A DNA stretch of 43,344 bases from JBBDNV01 sp040877415. GTDB lineage: Bacteria > Planctomycetota > Planctomycetia > Pirellulales > PALSA-1355. Positions 24,653 through 32,153 of the stretch are shown here, in pieces. Below the pieces are notes generated by a model, which worked only from the letters and a program-made list of their open reading frames with translations, was not told where the DNA came from and made no database searches. Position 1 is the stretch's first letter. Each line of letters opens with the position of its first letter. The translations under genes and the position numbers were made by a program. The stretch lies in NCBI GenBank assembly GCA_040877415.1, contig JBBDNV010000010.1:1-43344 (forward strand), in the 5' to 3' direction.

Positions 24653-26044
24653 ATGCACGCACACGACGCCGACGACACGAGCGACCCCTCTTCCCCTTCC
24701 CCCGTGCACGATGCCTACGCCGCCATCCGCCGCGGCAATTTCCGCAGGTATTGGCTCGGCAACGTGCTGTCGATCCTCGGCCGCCAGATGCTGACCGTCA
24801 CGGTGGTGTGGGAGGTGTATAAGCGCACCGGCGATCCGTTTGACGTGGGCCTGGTCGGGCTGGTGCAGGTAATTCCCGTGCTTTCGCTGGCGCTAGTGGC
24901 CGGGCACGTCGCCGACCGTTTCGACCGCAAGCTGGTGCTGTCGTGCGCCATGGGGCTGAGCGTCTCGGCGTCGCTCGGCCTGGCCGCCGTCTCGTACTAC
25001 GAGTGGCACCTGGCCGGCACCTATGGCTGTCTGTTCTTGCTCGGTGTCGCGCGGGCGTTCCTGCAGGCGTCCAAGAATTCGCTGGTGCCGCAACTGGTGC
25101 CGCGGGCCATCTTTTCCAACGCGGTGACCTGGAACCTGGGCGGATTTCAACTGGCCTCGGTCGCCGGTCCGGCCTTGGGCGGTTGGACCCTGGCGCTGTT
25201 CGGCCATGCGTACGTCGTCTACCTGATCGATGCGGCCGCCGCGACTACGTTTATCGTCTTGCTGGCCGGCCTTAGGCGGCGCCGCGGCGAAGTTTCGCAC
25301 GAGACGGCCACGCTCAAGAGCCTGGCCGAGGGCATTTCGTTCGTCTGGCATCACAAAGTGATCCTGGGCGCCATGGCCCTCGATATGTTCGCCGTGCTGT
25401 TGGGCGGTGCCAAGGCGCTACTGCCCGTGTTCGCCAAGGATATCCTGCACGTCGGGCCGTTTGGATACGGCTGGCTGGCCGCGGCCGAAGCCATCGGGGC
25501 CTTGACCATGTCGCTGACCCTGATGCACCGCCCGCCGATGGCCCGGGCCGGCCGGTCGCTCTTGTTGAGCGTGGCCGGTTTCGGCATCGCGATTTGCATT
25601 TTCGGGATCTCCAGGTCGTTTACGCTCTCGTTTGTGGCCCTGTTCTTCACCGGGACTTTTGATTGCATCAGCGTCATCGTGCGCCACACGCTGGTGCAGA
25701 TGTTGACGCCCGATCGCATGCGCGGCCGCGTGTCGGCCATCAGCGGCATGTTCATCAGCACCTCGAACGAGCTGGGCGAGTTCGAGTCGGGCACGCTGGC
25801 CCGGTTCACTTCGCCCGTTTTCGCCGTGGTGTTCGGCGGCATCGGCACGCTGGCGGTCGTCATTCTGGCGGCCGTCGGCAATCCGCAGTTGCGGCGTTAC
25901 GGCCGGCTCGACGGCGGAGACCTTCGTGACGAGGGGACGCAGCGGCGAGGTGAAGGGATTTCCGTCGTCGCTATCGACGCCGCGATCGAAAACGCGCGGG
26001 TGCCGGACGGCACCGACGTTTCGCCGGCGCGAAGTGCGCGCTGA
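24653..26044 (+). CDS. MFS transporter (MFS_3 / EntS-like)
   Basis: 463 residues. A hydrophilic N-terminus rich in Asp/Ser precedes twelve predicted membrane helices beginning FRRYWLGNVLSILGRQM. The loop between helices 2 and 3 carries GHVADRFDRKLVL, the MFS signature. LTPDRMRGRVSAISGMFI near helix 10 is typical of the enterobactin-exporter-like branch. Members export siderophores, drugs or other small molecules. No siderophore gene is nearby, so the substrate is open. The last 50 residues are a charged tail. No clear ribosome site precedes ATG 24653. Confidence 0.88.
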   Translation: MHAHDADDTSDPSSPSPVHDAYAAIRRGNFRRYWLGNVLSILGRQMLTVTVVWEVYKRTGDPFDVGLVGLVQVIPVLSLALVAGHVADRFDRKLVLSCAMGLSVSASLGLAAVSYYEWHLAGTYGCLFLLGVARAFLQASKNSLVPQLVPRAIFSNAVTWNLGGFQLASVAGPALGGWTLALFGHAYVVYLIDAAAATTFIVLLAGLRRRRGEVSHETATLKSLAEGISFVWHHKVILGAMALDMFAVLLGGAKALLPVFAKDILHVGPFGYGWLAAAEAIGALTMSLTLMHRPPMARAGRSLLLSVAGFGIAICIFGISRSFTLSFVALFFTGTFDCISVIVRHTLVQMLTPDRMRGRVSAISGMFISTSNELGEFESGTLARFTSPVFAVVFGGIGTLAVVILAAVGNPQLRRYGRLDGGDLRDEGTQRRGEGISVVAIDAAIENARVPDGTDVSPARSAR

Positions 26045-26066
26045 TTTTCACCGGCACTATCCCATT

Positions 26067-26127
26067 CTCTGTGCACCTCTGCGTCCTCTGCGGTTATTTT
26101 CGATGGACGGTGATTATTTTCGATGGA
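26067..26127. repeat. CTCTGCG-family repeat and 20-bp tandem duplication
   Basis: CTCTGTGCACCTCTGCGTCC followed by TCTGCGGT (26067-26094) matches the inverted-repeat arm at 2489-2516 at about 24 of 28 positions. Directly after it TTATTTTCGATGGA occurs twice, at 26094-26107 and 26114-26127, a 20-bp tandem period. It fills the gap between the convergent MFS and creatininase-like genes. Confidence 0.75.
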
Positions 26128-26178
26128 TTGTCCGTAGTTGCAATCGCCGGCGCGTCGGGTTAACAGCCCGAAGGGATG

Positions 26179-26958
26179 TCAGAAGGGAAACTTCTCGTCG
26201 ATCTCGGCGGCGGACAATTCGACGAGAAACGGCGCGAGGCGCTCGACGACCTTGTCCATCATCCGCCTTGCTTTGTCGGCCGTGGCCGCGTGCGGATAGC
26301 CGGCGCCGGAGTTGGTCGTCAAGAGGTGCCAGGGGCGGGTGATCGAAACCCAGCCGCGGTTGACGGCCTCGAAGCGCGTCTTTGCCACCCGGCCTTCGTC
26401 GGCAATCAGGGTGCCGTCCTTGTTGCGGCCGACCAGCTCCGGAAAGTAAGCCAGGCCAAACGACGTTTCCATTTCGCCGGCATGATCGTCGGGATGCTCA
26501 AAGATTTCCTCGACCAGATCGTCGACGGCGCTGTACCAGCTACACAAGAAAACGTGGACCGTGGTTTTGCCGTACAGTTCGCGCACGAGCGCCTTCAGTT
26601 CGTTGCCGCCGTGGCTGTTCAAGAGCACGAACTTGCGGATTCCGTGATGCTCGAGCGATTTCACCAGGTCGGTGATCACGGCGAACAGCGTCGAGGGATT
26701 GAGGTTCATGGCCAGCGGAAAAGCCATCTGGTTGGTTTCCGTGCCGTAGGGAATCGTGGGCAACAGCACCACTTTGGCCCCGCGCTCGTGCGCTGCCTGG
26801 CAAATCTTCTCGCCCACCGTTTCCCCCTCGAACATGTCGGTTCCGTAGGGCAGGTGCAAATTGTGCGGCTCGGTGGCGCCGCAGGGGAGCACGGCGACTT
26901 CGTACTTGTGCTCTTTGACGTAGGCGTAGTTGACTTCCGCAAGTTTCCAAGGTCGCAC
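26179..26958 (-). CDS. Creatininase-family amidohydrolase
   Basis: 259 residues from a GTG start at 26958, which has GGAG 7 nt upstream and gives the usual family start RPWKLAEVNYAYVKEH. The longer frame begins at a TTG (26991). Metal-binding motifs of the family are present: GATEPHNLHLPYGTD (Glu, His, Asp), LNSHGGN, and DDHAGEMETS with the Glu ligand. Members hydrolyse cyclic or linear amides such as creatinine, or formamidopyrimidine intermediates. Which reaction applies is not decidable. It is a lone gene upstream of the DUF1570 terminus. Confidence 0.9.
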   Translation of the reverse strand: MRPWKLAEVNYAYVKEHKYEVAVLPCGATEPHNLHLPYGTDMFEGETVGEKICQAAHERGAKVVLLPTIPYGTETNQMAFPLAMNLNPSTLFAVITDLVKSLEHHGIRKFVLLNSHGGNELKALVRELYGKTTVHVFLCSWYSAVDDLVEEIFEHPDDHAGEMETSFGLAYFPELVGRNKDGTLIADEGRVAKTRFEAVNRGWVSITRPWHLLTTNSGAGYPHAATADKARRMMDKVVERLAPFLVELSAAEIDEKFPF

Positions 26959-27044
26959 GGCGGCGCTCCGAGAATGCACTGTTTGTGCCAAATTCAGCCG
27001 TCGATGATAACCGGCGGGCGCCGCCGACGATAGCGCGCCGCATG

Positions 27045-27073
27045 TTTAGCCCCCGGCAGAGCCGGGGGCTAAA
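27045..27073. repeat. GC-rich palindrome overlapping a stop codon
   Basis: TTTAGCCCCCGGC (27045-27057), loop AGA, GCCGGGGGCTAAA (27061-27073) form a perfect 13-bp stem. The TAG stop of the minus-strand DUF1570 gene (27069-27071) lies inside the right arm. It resembles a REP element and would also act as a terminator-like hairpin. Confidence 0.85.
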
Positions 27074-28523
27074 ACGGTTTGACCGCCGTTTCGCCGGCGC
27101 TCATGAACGCGCGATACTGCCGGTCGAGCACGTCGTAGCTCGTGCCGGTCATTTCGGCGAGCGTGGCCGGAGTGGCGCGGCCGGTGTAAAGGGCCGCCAG
27201 ATAGCGGGCCAACGCGTCGCGATAGCGGCCCCGCTCGGCGTGCATGAGGAAGTCGGCCAGGCCGGCCGACTGGCTGTACAGCATCGCGATCCGCTCGTCC
27301 TGCTGCAAGCTCTCCATGCCGAGCGTCACCAGTTCGGCGAGCGGCACGTAAAAATCGTCGACCAGCAATCGATGCCGGGCGGCCGGCACTCGTCCGGCGT
27401 TCATGCCGCCGGTCGTCCAGTAGCCGTCGCGCTCGGCGAGCGACTCCATGTAGCAGGCGATGCCCTCGACGATCCAGAAGTTGTCGTCGCGGGCCACGCG
27501 CGGCGCGACCTTGCGCGTTTCCTGAAACAACTGGTGCGTCGCTTCGTGAAAGAGCGTGCCCGGCTGCTGTTCCTCGCCGGCAAAGAAGTACGCCGTGCGC
27601 GTGCTGTCGAAATAGATGCCCAGCGTGATGTCGATTTTCGGCTGCGAGGCGCGCAAGGCGTCGTTGTATTCGGCGCGCGTGCGGTAGTACACCACGTCGT
27701 GCTGCCGGGGCAGGCGCACGGGCGCGCGGCCCTCGAAGCGCCGCTTGATCTCCGCTTCGTCCGCCAGGTACGGCGCAAAAACCTGCTGCCAGATGCCGAA
27801 CAGCGTTTCCAGCCGCCGCACTAGCGCCACGCCCGCCTCCAGGCTGTGATTGGTCGTCACCAGGTAGTGCTCGGTTTCGACGCGCCATCCGCGCACGAGA
27901 TCGCGGCGCAGCGCGGCTTCGTCGTCGCGCGACATCCAGCGGCCCAGAGCAAACCGCTCCCCGTTTTCGTACCGCTCGACGTGCGTTTTCGCGAGCCAGC
28001 CGAACTTGTCGTGCCACGCCTTACCCGCGCGAAGCTGCCGGATCTCGAACGGCGTGTGCCACCCGCCGGAAAAGCGCGTGTAGCCCAGCATGCGGCGGGC
28101 CTGTTCCTGGTCGGGGTTTTCGCGCAGCGCCTCGACAACCAATTCGTAGACCATCGACAGGCGATGCTCAGACACGGCCCGTTTGGCCAGCGCCATCAGG
28201 GCATCGGCTTGCGCATTGCGAAGCGCCTGCCAGCGGGTGCGCCACTCGGGCGTTTGGGCGGGATCTTTGTCCGAGGCCGTCTCGCCGGGGGGCACCAGAA
28301 AGAGCGTCAGTTGGCCCGGCTCGCGCGGGGGCAGCCAGGAATTCAAAGTCTCGACCGCGTCGTCGAGCTTCTGCTCGGCGCAGCGGGCCGAGAGCTCGGC
28401 GAGTTTGGCGGCGTAGTCGGCGTAAAGTTCAGCGCGAGCTTCAACGACGTCGGCGCGCGCCGGCGAATCGGCGGCGGCCAACGTAATGAGCAACAGGACG
28501 GCCAGAGAGATCGCGCGCGGCAT
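27069..28523 (-). CDS. DUF1570 protein, putative secreted metallopeptidase
   Basis: 484 residues with a signal peptide (about 1-24). The N-terminal half is helical, with a tetratricopeptide-like region near 100-150. The C-terminal half is the DUF1570 domain: TLFHEATHQLFQET places HEATH at 326-330, and WIVEGIACYMES places a candidate third ligand E353 22 residues later, the spacing of gluzincin metallopeptidases. Activity has not been shown for the family as far as I know, so peptidase function is inferred from motifs. Stop codon TAG is within a palindromic repeat. ATG 28523 follows TAAGGAT. Confidence 0.85.
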   Translation of the reverse strand: MPRAISLAVLLLITLAAADSPARADVVEARAELYADYAAKLAELSARCAEQKLDDAVETLNSWLPPREPGQLTLFLVPPGETASDKDPAQTPEWRTRWQALRNAQADALMALAKRAVSEHRLSMVYELVVEALRENPDQEQARRMLGYTRFSGGWHTPFEIRQLRAGKAWHDKFGWLAKTHVERYENGERFALGRWMSRDDEAALRRDLVRGWRVETEHYLVTTNHSLEAGVALVRRLETLFGIWQQVFAPYLADEAEIKRRFEGRAPVRLPRQHDVVYYRTRAEYNDALRASQPKIDITLGIYFDSTRTAYFFAGEEQQPGTLFHEATHQLFQETRKVAPRVARDDNFWIVEGIACYMESLAERDGYWTTGGMNAGRVPAARHRLLVDDFYVPLAELVTLGMESLQQDERIAMLYSQSAGLADFLMHAERGRYRDALARYLAALYTGRATPATLAEMTGTSYDVLDRQYRAFMSAGETAVKPF

Positions 28524-28594
28524 ATCCTTAGTGTAACATGCCGCCTACGCGAATTTGAGCTATGGCCCCGACGGGGCCTAGGTGTGTAGCTCTG

Positions 28595-28666
28595 TGAAAT
28601 CAAGGGCATTCGGTTCTTCGTGCTGAACACGAGGTGATAGAGAAGATTCGTGTAGGTGCCGGCCAT
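28595..28666 (-). pseudogene. IS200/IS605-type TnpA transposase, N-terminal remnant
   Basis: The frame from ATG 28666 reads MAGTYTNLLYHLVFSTKNRM then PLIS, the conserved N-terminus of Y1 transposases of the IS200/IS605 and REP-associated type. After about 24 residues the homology stops and the frame runs on as Arg/Pro-rich filler into the DUF1570 gene. The HUH motif and catalytic tyrosine are missing. The remnant sits next to palindromic sequence, as such elements usually do. Confidence 0.75.
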
Positions 28667-28730
28667 GATGGGTTCTCACTGTTGCCTGCGCCGCTTGCGC
28701 GGCTGATTCTTTGTGAGACGACTCCAGTCC

Positions 28731-28741
28731 GGGGGGGGGGG
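28731..28741. other. Run of 11 guanines
   Basis: An uninterrupted G11 followed by CCCC. It is non-coding here. Such tracts are prone to slippage in replication and in sequencing, so the exact length is uncertain. Confidence 0.8.
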
Positions 28742-28831
28742 CCCCGCCGCTACATGCCTCGGCCGCTGCGCGGCCCGCGCGCGAACCGCCCTATATCACG
28801 AATATCAAGCGTCGCAGGCCCCGGCTACAGG

Positions 28832-29830
28832 CTACGCCTCGGTAAACGCCGCGTCGAAGGCGGCGCCGCTGGGCGTAAAGTCCACGTTCTTTACGAAATG
28901 ATAGGCTTCCCGCGCCCCGGCTTCGCGGTCCATGCCGGGGTCTTCCCATTCGACCGACAACGGGCCGGCGTACTTGACCTGGTTCAGCGCCCGGATGATT
29001 TCCTCAAAATCGACGCTGCCGCGTCCCGGCGAGCGAAAATCCCAGCCGCGCCGCGGATCGCCAAACGGCAGATGGCTGGCCAGAATGCCGCCCCGTCCGT
29101 TCAAGTGCACGACCGCGTCTTTCACGTGCACGTGGTAAATCCGCTCCGGAAAGGCCCGCAGAAATTCGACCGGATCGACCCCCTGCCAGTGCAAATGGCT
29201 GGGATCGAAGTTGAATCCAAACTCCTCGCGCCGCTCGATGGCCTCAAGCGTCCGCTCGGCGGAAACGAGATCGAACGCGATTTCCGTCGGGTGCACTTCC
29301 AGGGCAAACTGCACGCCGCACTCGCCGAAGGTGTCCAGGATCGGGCCGAATCGCTCGGCAAACAGCGCGTAGCCCTCGTCGATCATTTCCTCGGGCGTCG
29401 GCGGAAACGAGTACACCAGATGCCAGATGCTCGAGCCGGAAAAGCCGTTGACGATTCCCACGCCCAGCCTTTGGGCCGCGCGGGCCGTGTTCTTCAATTC
29501 CTCGGCCGCGCGCAGGTTGACGCCGCGCTCGTCGCCGTCGCCCCACACGTGCGCCGGCAGAATGGCCCGATGCCGCGCGTCGATCCGGTCCAACACGGCC
29601 TGGCCAACCAGGTGCGCGCTGATGGCGTACACTTCGAGATCGTAGCGCTCCAACAGATCGCGGCGGGCGGCGCAATAGCCGTCGTCCGCGAGCGCCTTGT
29701 CGACTTCGAAATGGTCGCCCCAGCAGGCCAGCTCGAGCCCTTCGTATCCGAACTCGCTGGCCTTGCGCGCCACATCTTCCAGCGGCAAATCGGCCCATTG
29801 GCCCGTAAACAGCGTCACAGGGCGTCCCAT
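28832..29830 (-). CDS. Sugar phosphate isomerase/epimerase-like TIM barrel
   Basis: 332 residues from ATG 29830, which has GGAG at 6-nt spacing (a longer frame reaches 29845). The AP-endonuclease-2/xylose-isomerase-like fold is indicated by EFGYEGLELACWGDHFEVDK near the start, LEVHPTEIAFD, FNFDPSHLHWQGVDPVEF and HVHVKDAVVHLNGRGG, which carry the Glu/Asp/His ligands for the divalent metal. Enzymes of this group isomerise or epimerise keto sugars or inositol derivatives. Next to it, in divergent orientation, is a Gfo/Idh/MocA oxidoreductase, a frequent partner in polyol catabolism. Confidence 0.88.
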   Translation of the reverse strand: MGRPVTLFTGQWADLPLEDVARKASEFGYEGLELACWGDHFEVDKALADDGYCAARRDLLERYDLEVYAISAHLVGQAVLDRIDARHRAILPAHVWGDGDERGVNLRAAEELKNTARAAQRLGVGIVNGFSGSSIWHLVYSFPPTPEEMIDEGYALFAERFGPILDTFGECGVQFALEVHPTEIAFDLVSAERTLEAIERREEFGFNFDPSHLHWQGVDPVEFLRAFPERIYHVHVKDAVVHLNGRGGILASHLPFGDPRRGWDFRSPGRGSVDFEEIIRALNQVKYAGPLSVEWEDPGMDREAGAREAYHFVKNVDFTPSGAAFDAAFTEA

Positions 29831-29944
29831 GGCTGGCTCCTTCAAATCGAGAGTCCGTTACGCCTATTGTGACGAAATGCGGCTTGGGTGCAACTGAAGA
29901 AAAGGCAGAAGGCTGAATACGGGCATACCCCTTCTGTATTCCTC

Positions 29945-29972
29945 CTTCATCCTTTATCCTTCATCCTTCATC
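29945..29972. repeat. Four tandem TTCATCC heptamers
   Basis: TTCATCC, TTTATCC, TTCATCC, TTCATCC in direct succession, within a pyrimidine-rich tract before the oxidoreductase gene. GAAGAAAAGGCAGAAGGCTG about 45 bp upstream is purine-rich on the same strand, giving a loose inverted relationship. It lies only 20 bp before the ATG at 29992, so length changes could affect expression. Confidence 0.8.
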
Positions 29973-29991
29973 CTTGTTTTTCGAGCTTCTC

Positions 29992-31092
29992 ATGCCCCTA
30001 CGCATCGCCATCATCGGCGCCGGAGCGGTTAGCGACTATCATCACCTGCCCGCGATCCGGCTCGATCCGCGTGCCGAACTTACGGCCGCTTGCGACGCCA
30101 ACGCCGAACTGCTCGAAAAGCGCAAGGCCGATTGGCACGTTGAGATTGTCGGCACCGATCCCCAAGCGATCTGCGCCGATCCGCGGGTCGACGCCGTCAT
30201 CATCGCCACGCCGAACTACACGCACCGCCCAATCGCGCTGGCGGCCATTCGGCACGGCAAGCACGTGATGTGCGAAAAGCCGTTGGGCTTGAATGCCGGA
30301 GAAGTGCGCGAGATGTACCGAGCGGCCCGCGATGCCGGCGTCGTACACATGACCGCGTTCACCTATCGTTTCGCTCCGGCCATGCGGTACCTGAAACACC
30401 TGGTTGCCGGCGGGTCGCTCGGCGAGCCGCGGCACTTTCGCAGCCAGCGATTTCTCGACTGGGCCGAGACGAGTTGGGGGTGGCGACAATATAAAAAGCT
30501 GGCCGGAGCCGGCGACCTGTTCGATATGACGATCCACCGCATCGATTTCGCGCAACACCTGTTGGGGCCCATCGCGCGAGTGACCGGAGCGCTCTCGCGG
30601 TTCGCGGCGCGCACGATCACGGCGAGCGGCGAGGCATGTGAACCGTCGGACGTCGACGACTGGTCGAGCATCATCGGCGAATTCGCCACGGGCGCCACCG
30701 GCGTGTGGGAAGGCACGACGCTGGCCAAGGGTTACGCCCGCGGGGGCTTCGGCCACGAATGGGCCGAAATCAACGGCTCGGAAGGCTCGGCCGTCTATCA
30801 ACTGCACGAGCCCAACCGCATTCTGCTGGGAAGGACCGGCGGGGACTTGTCGCCCGTGGACGTGCCGAAAGAATTCAAAAAGCCGGCCGCCAGCCCGCGC
30901 GACCCGGACGTCGGCGAGCCGGCCACCGTGTTTCGCTACGACGTGGCGTGGGAGTTCGTCTCGGCCATTGTCGAAGGGCGCGCGGCGGTGCCCGATTTTT
31001 ACGACGGACTTTCGGCTCAGACCGTGGCCGACGCGGTGATCGAATCCTATCATAAGCGGCAGTGGGTTGAAATTTCGGCCGAGCCGCGGTAG
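29992..31092 (+). CDS. Gfo/Idh/MocA family NAD(P)-dependent oxidoreductase
   Basis: 366 residues from ATG 29992. An N-terminal Rossmann fold starts LRIAIIGAGAVSDYHHLPAI, and CEKPLGLN (the conserved EKP lysine) ends that domain. The C-terminal beta-sheet domain includes LFDMTIHRIDFAQHLLG with the catalytic-type Asp/His. Such enzymes oxidise or reduce sugars, polyols or biliverdin-like substrates. The specific substrate is unknown. The upstream region lacks a strong ribosome site and carries TTCATCC repeats. The FabH-type gene begins about 4 bp after its stop. Confidence 0.92.
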   Translation: MPLRIAIIGAGAVSDYHHLPAIRLDPRAELTAACDANAELLEKRKADWHVEIVGTDPQAICADPRVDAVIIATPNYTHRPIALAAIRHGKHVMCEKPLGLNAGEVREMYRAARDAGVVHMTAFTYRFAPAMRYLKHLVAGGSLGEPRHFRSQRFLDWAETSWGWRQYKKLAGAGDLFDMTIHRIDFAQHLLGPIARVTGALSRFAARTITASGEACEPSDVDDWSSIIGEFATGATGVWEGTTLAKGYARGGFGHEWAEINGSEGSAVYQLHEPNRILLGRTGGDLSPVDVPKEFKKPAASPRDPDVGEPATVFRYDVAWEFVSAIVEGRAAVPDFYDGLSAQTVADAVIESYHKRQWVEISAEPR

Positions 31093-31096
31093 TCCC

Positions 31097-32113
31097 ATGG
31101 ACGAACAGACAAAACGCGGTTCGTTGCTGTTGCACACGTTGATGGGCATCCGCATCGTCGCCACCGGCAGTTACGTGCCGCCGCACGTGGTCACGAACGA
31201 GGATCTCGCCCGATTGGGGATGGATCCGCAGTGGATTCTGCAGCGGACCGGCATTCGCGAGCGGCGTCACGCGGCGCCGGACACCGCCACCAGCGACTTG
31301 TGCGTCGAGGCCGGCCGGCAATGCCTCCAACGCGCCCTTGTCTCGGCTGGCGACGTCGATCTGCTGGTGGTCGGCACGTTTACGCCCGACAGGCTGGTTT
31401 GCTCCACCGCGGCCACGGTGCAGGATCGGCTGGGCATCCCCTCCGGGGCGATTGAAATTTCCGCGGCTTGCGCCGGTTTCGTCTATGCCCTGGCCACCGC
31501 CGCGCAGTTCGTCGCCACCGGCGCCAGCCGTCGGGCATTGGTGATCGGCGCCGACTGCAACTCGCGGGTCATCGACACCAGCTCTCCCAAGATCTATCCG
31601 CTTTTCGGCGACGGCGCGGGCGCGGTGCTCATCGAGCGCGGCACGGCCGAACAGGGCTTGATGGCCTACACGCTGGGCGCCGACGGCTCGGGGGCCGAAA
31701 TGCTCTACAAGGAGATGGGCGGCTCGCGATTGCCCCCTTCCCACGAAGCGATCGACGCCGGATTGCACCTGTTGGTCATGGACGGCAAGGGCGTATTCAA
31801 ATGGGCCACCCGCGTGCTGTGCGACAGCATCGAAGACGTGCTCAAGCACGCCCGGCTCGAGCTGGCGGACATCGACCTGTTTGTCCTCCACCAGGCCAAC
31901 ATGCGCATCATCGACGCCGCGGCCGACTATCTCGGCATCGACCGCCACAAGCTGGTGATCAACCTCGACCGCTACGGCAACACTTCCGGCGGCAGCGTGC
32001 CCTTGGCGCTCGACGAGGCGTGGGAGCAAGGACGTGTCCACGCGGGCGACAAGATCCTGATGAGCGGGTACGGGGCGGGATTGGCGTGGGGAACCGCGAT
32101 TTTTCGCTGGTAA
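31097..32113 (+). CDS. fabH: 3-oxoacyl-ACP synthase III (FabH/KAS III)
   Basis: 338 residues from ATG 31097. From the alternative ATG 31142 (GIRIVATGSYVPPHVVT) the family-typical 323 residues are obtained. Counted from that methionine the catalytic triad is C110 in ISAACAGFVYA, H250 in FVLHQANMR and N280 in DRYGNTSGGS, in the same order and spacing as E. coli FabH. It condenses acetyl-CoA or a branched acyl-CoA with malonyl-ACP to begin fatty-acid synthesis. No other fab gene is nearby, so it could also serve a specialised acyl pathway. It closely follows the oxidoreductase gene and precedes pepF. Confidence 0.9.
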   Translation: MDEQTKRGSLLLHTLMGIRIVATGSYVPPHVVTNEDLARLGMDPQWILQRTGIRERRHAAPDTATSDLCVEAGRQCLQRALVSAGDVDLLVVGTFTPDRLVCSTAATVQDRLGIPSGAIEISAACAGFVYALATAAQFVATGASRRALVIGADCNSRVIDTSSPKIYPLFGDGAGAVLIERGTAEQGLMAYTLGADGSGAEMLYKEMGGSRLPPSHEAIDAGLHLLVMDGKGVFKWATRVLCDSIEDVLKHARLELADIDLFVLHQANMRIIDAAADYLGIDRHKLVINLDRYGNTSGGSVPLALDEAWEQGRVHAGDKILMSGYGAGLAWGTAIFRW

Positions 32114-32116
32114 CGT

Positions 32117-32134
32117 GCTAAACCGCAAGCGGAC
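32117..32134. repeat. Dispersed 18-bp motif, copy 2
   Basis: GCTAAACCGCAAGCGGAC, one mismatch from 1290-1307. It lies 3 bp after the FabH stop and 19 bp before the chosen pepF ATG. Confidence 0.5.
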
Positions 32135-32153
32135 GGGGGAAACACACGCGACA

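Larger units (their letters stand above)
28524..28831. other. Repeat-rich gap with transposase remnant and G-run
   Basis: 308 bp. It contains the hairpin GGCCCCGACGGGGCC (about 28564-28579), a truncated IS200-type transposase start (28595-28666), a run of 11 G followed by CCCC (28731-28745), and GGCTACAGGCTACGCC-type sequence reaching the stop codon of the isomerase gene. No intact gene is seen. Confidence 0.7.

Noticed and set aside
24415..24678. An 87-codon minus-strand open frame in the WD40-MFS gap
   Set aside because: Cys/Gly/Ser-rich start, no recognisable domain, and overlap with the MFS start. It does not share a frame with the sirtuin remnant. Treated as chance.
28343..28594. Continuation of the transposase frame into the DUF1570 gene
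   Set aside because: After 24 residues the translation is Arg/Pro/Ser filler antisense-like to a real gene on the same strand in another frame. Only the conserved start is kept as a remnant.
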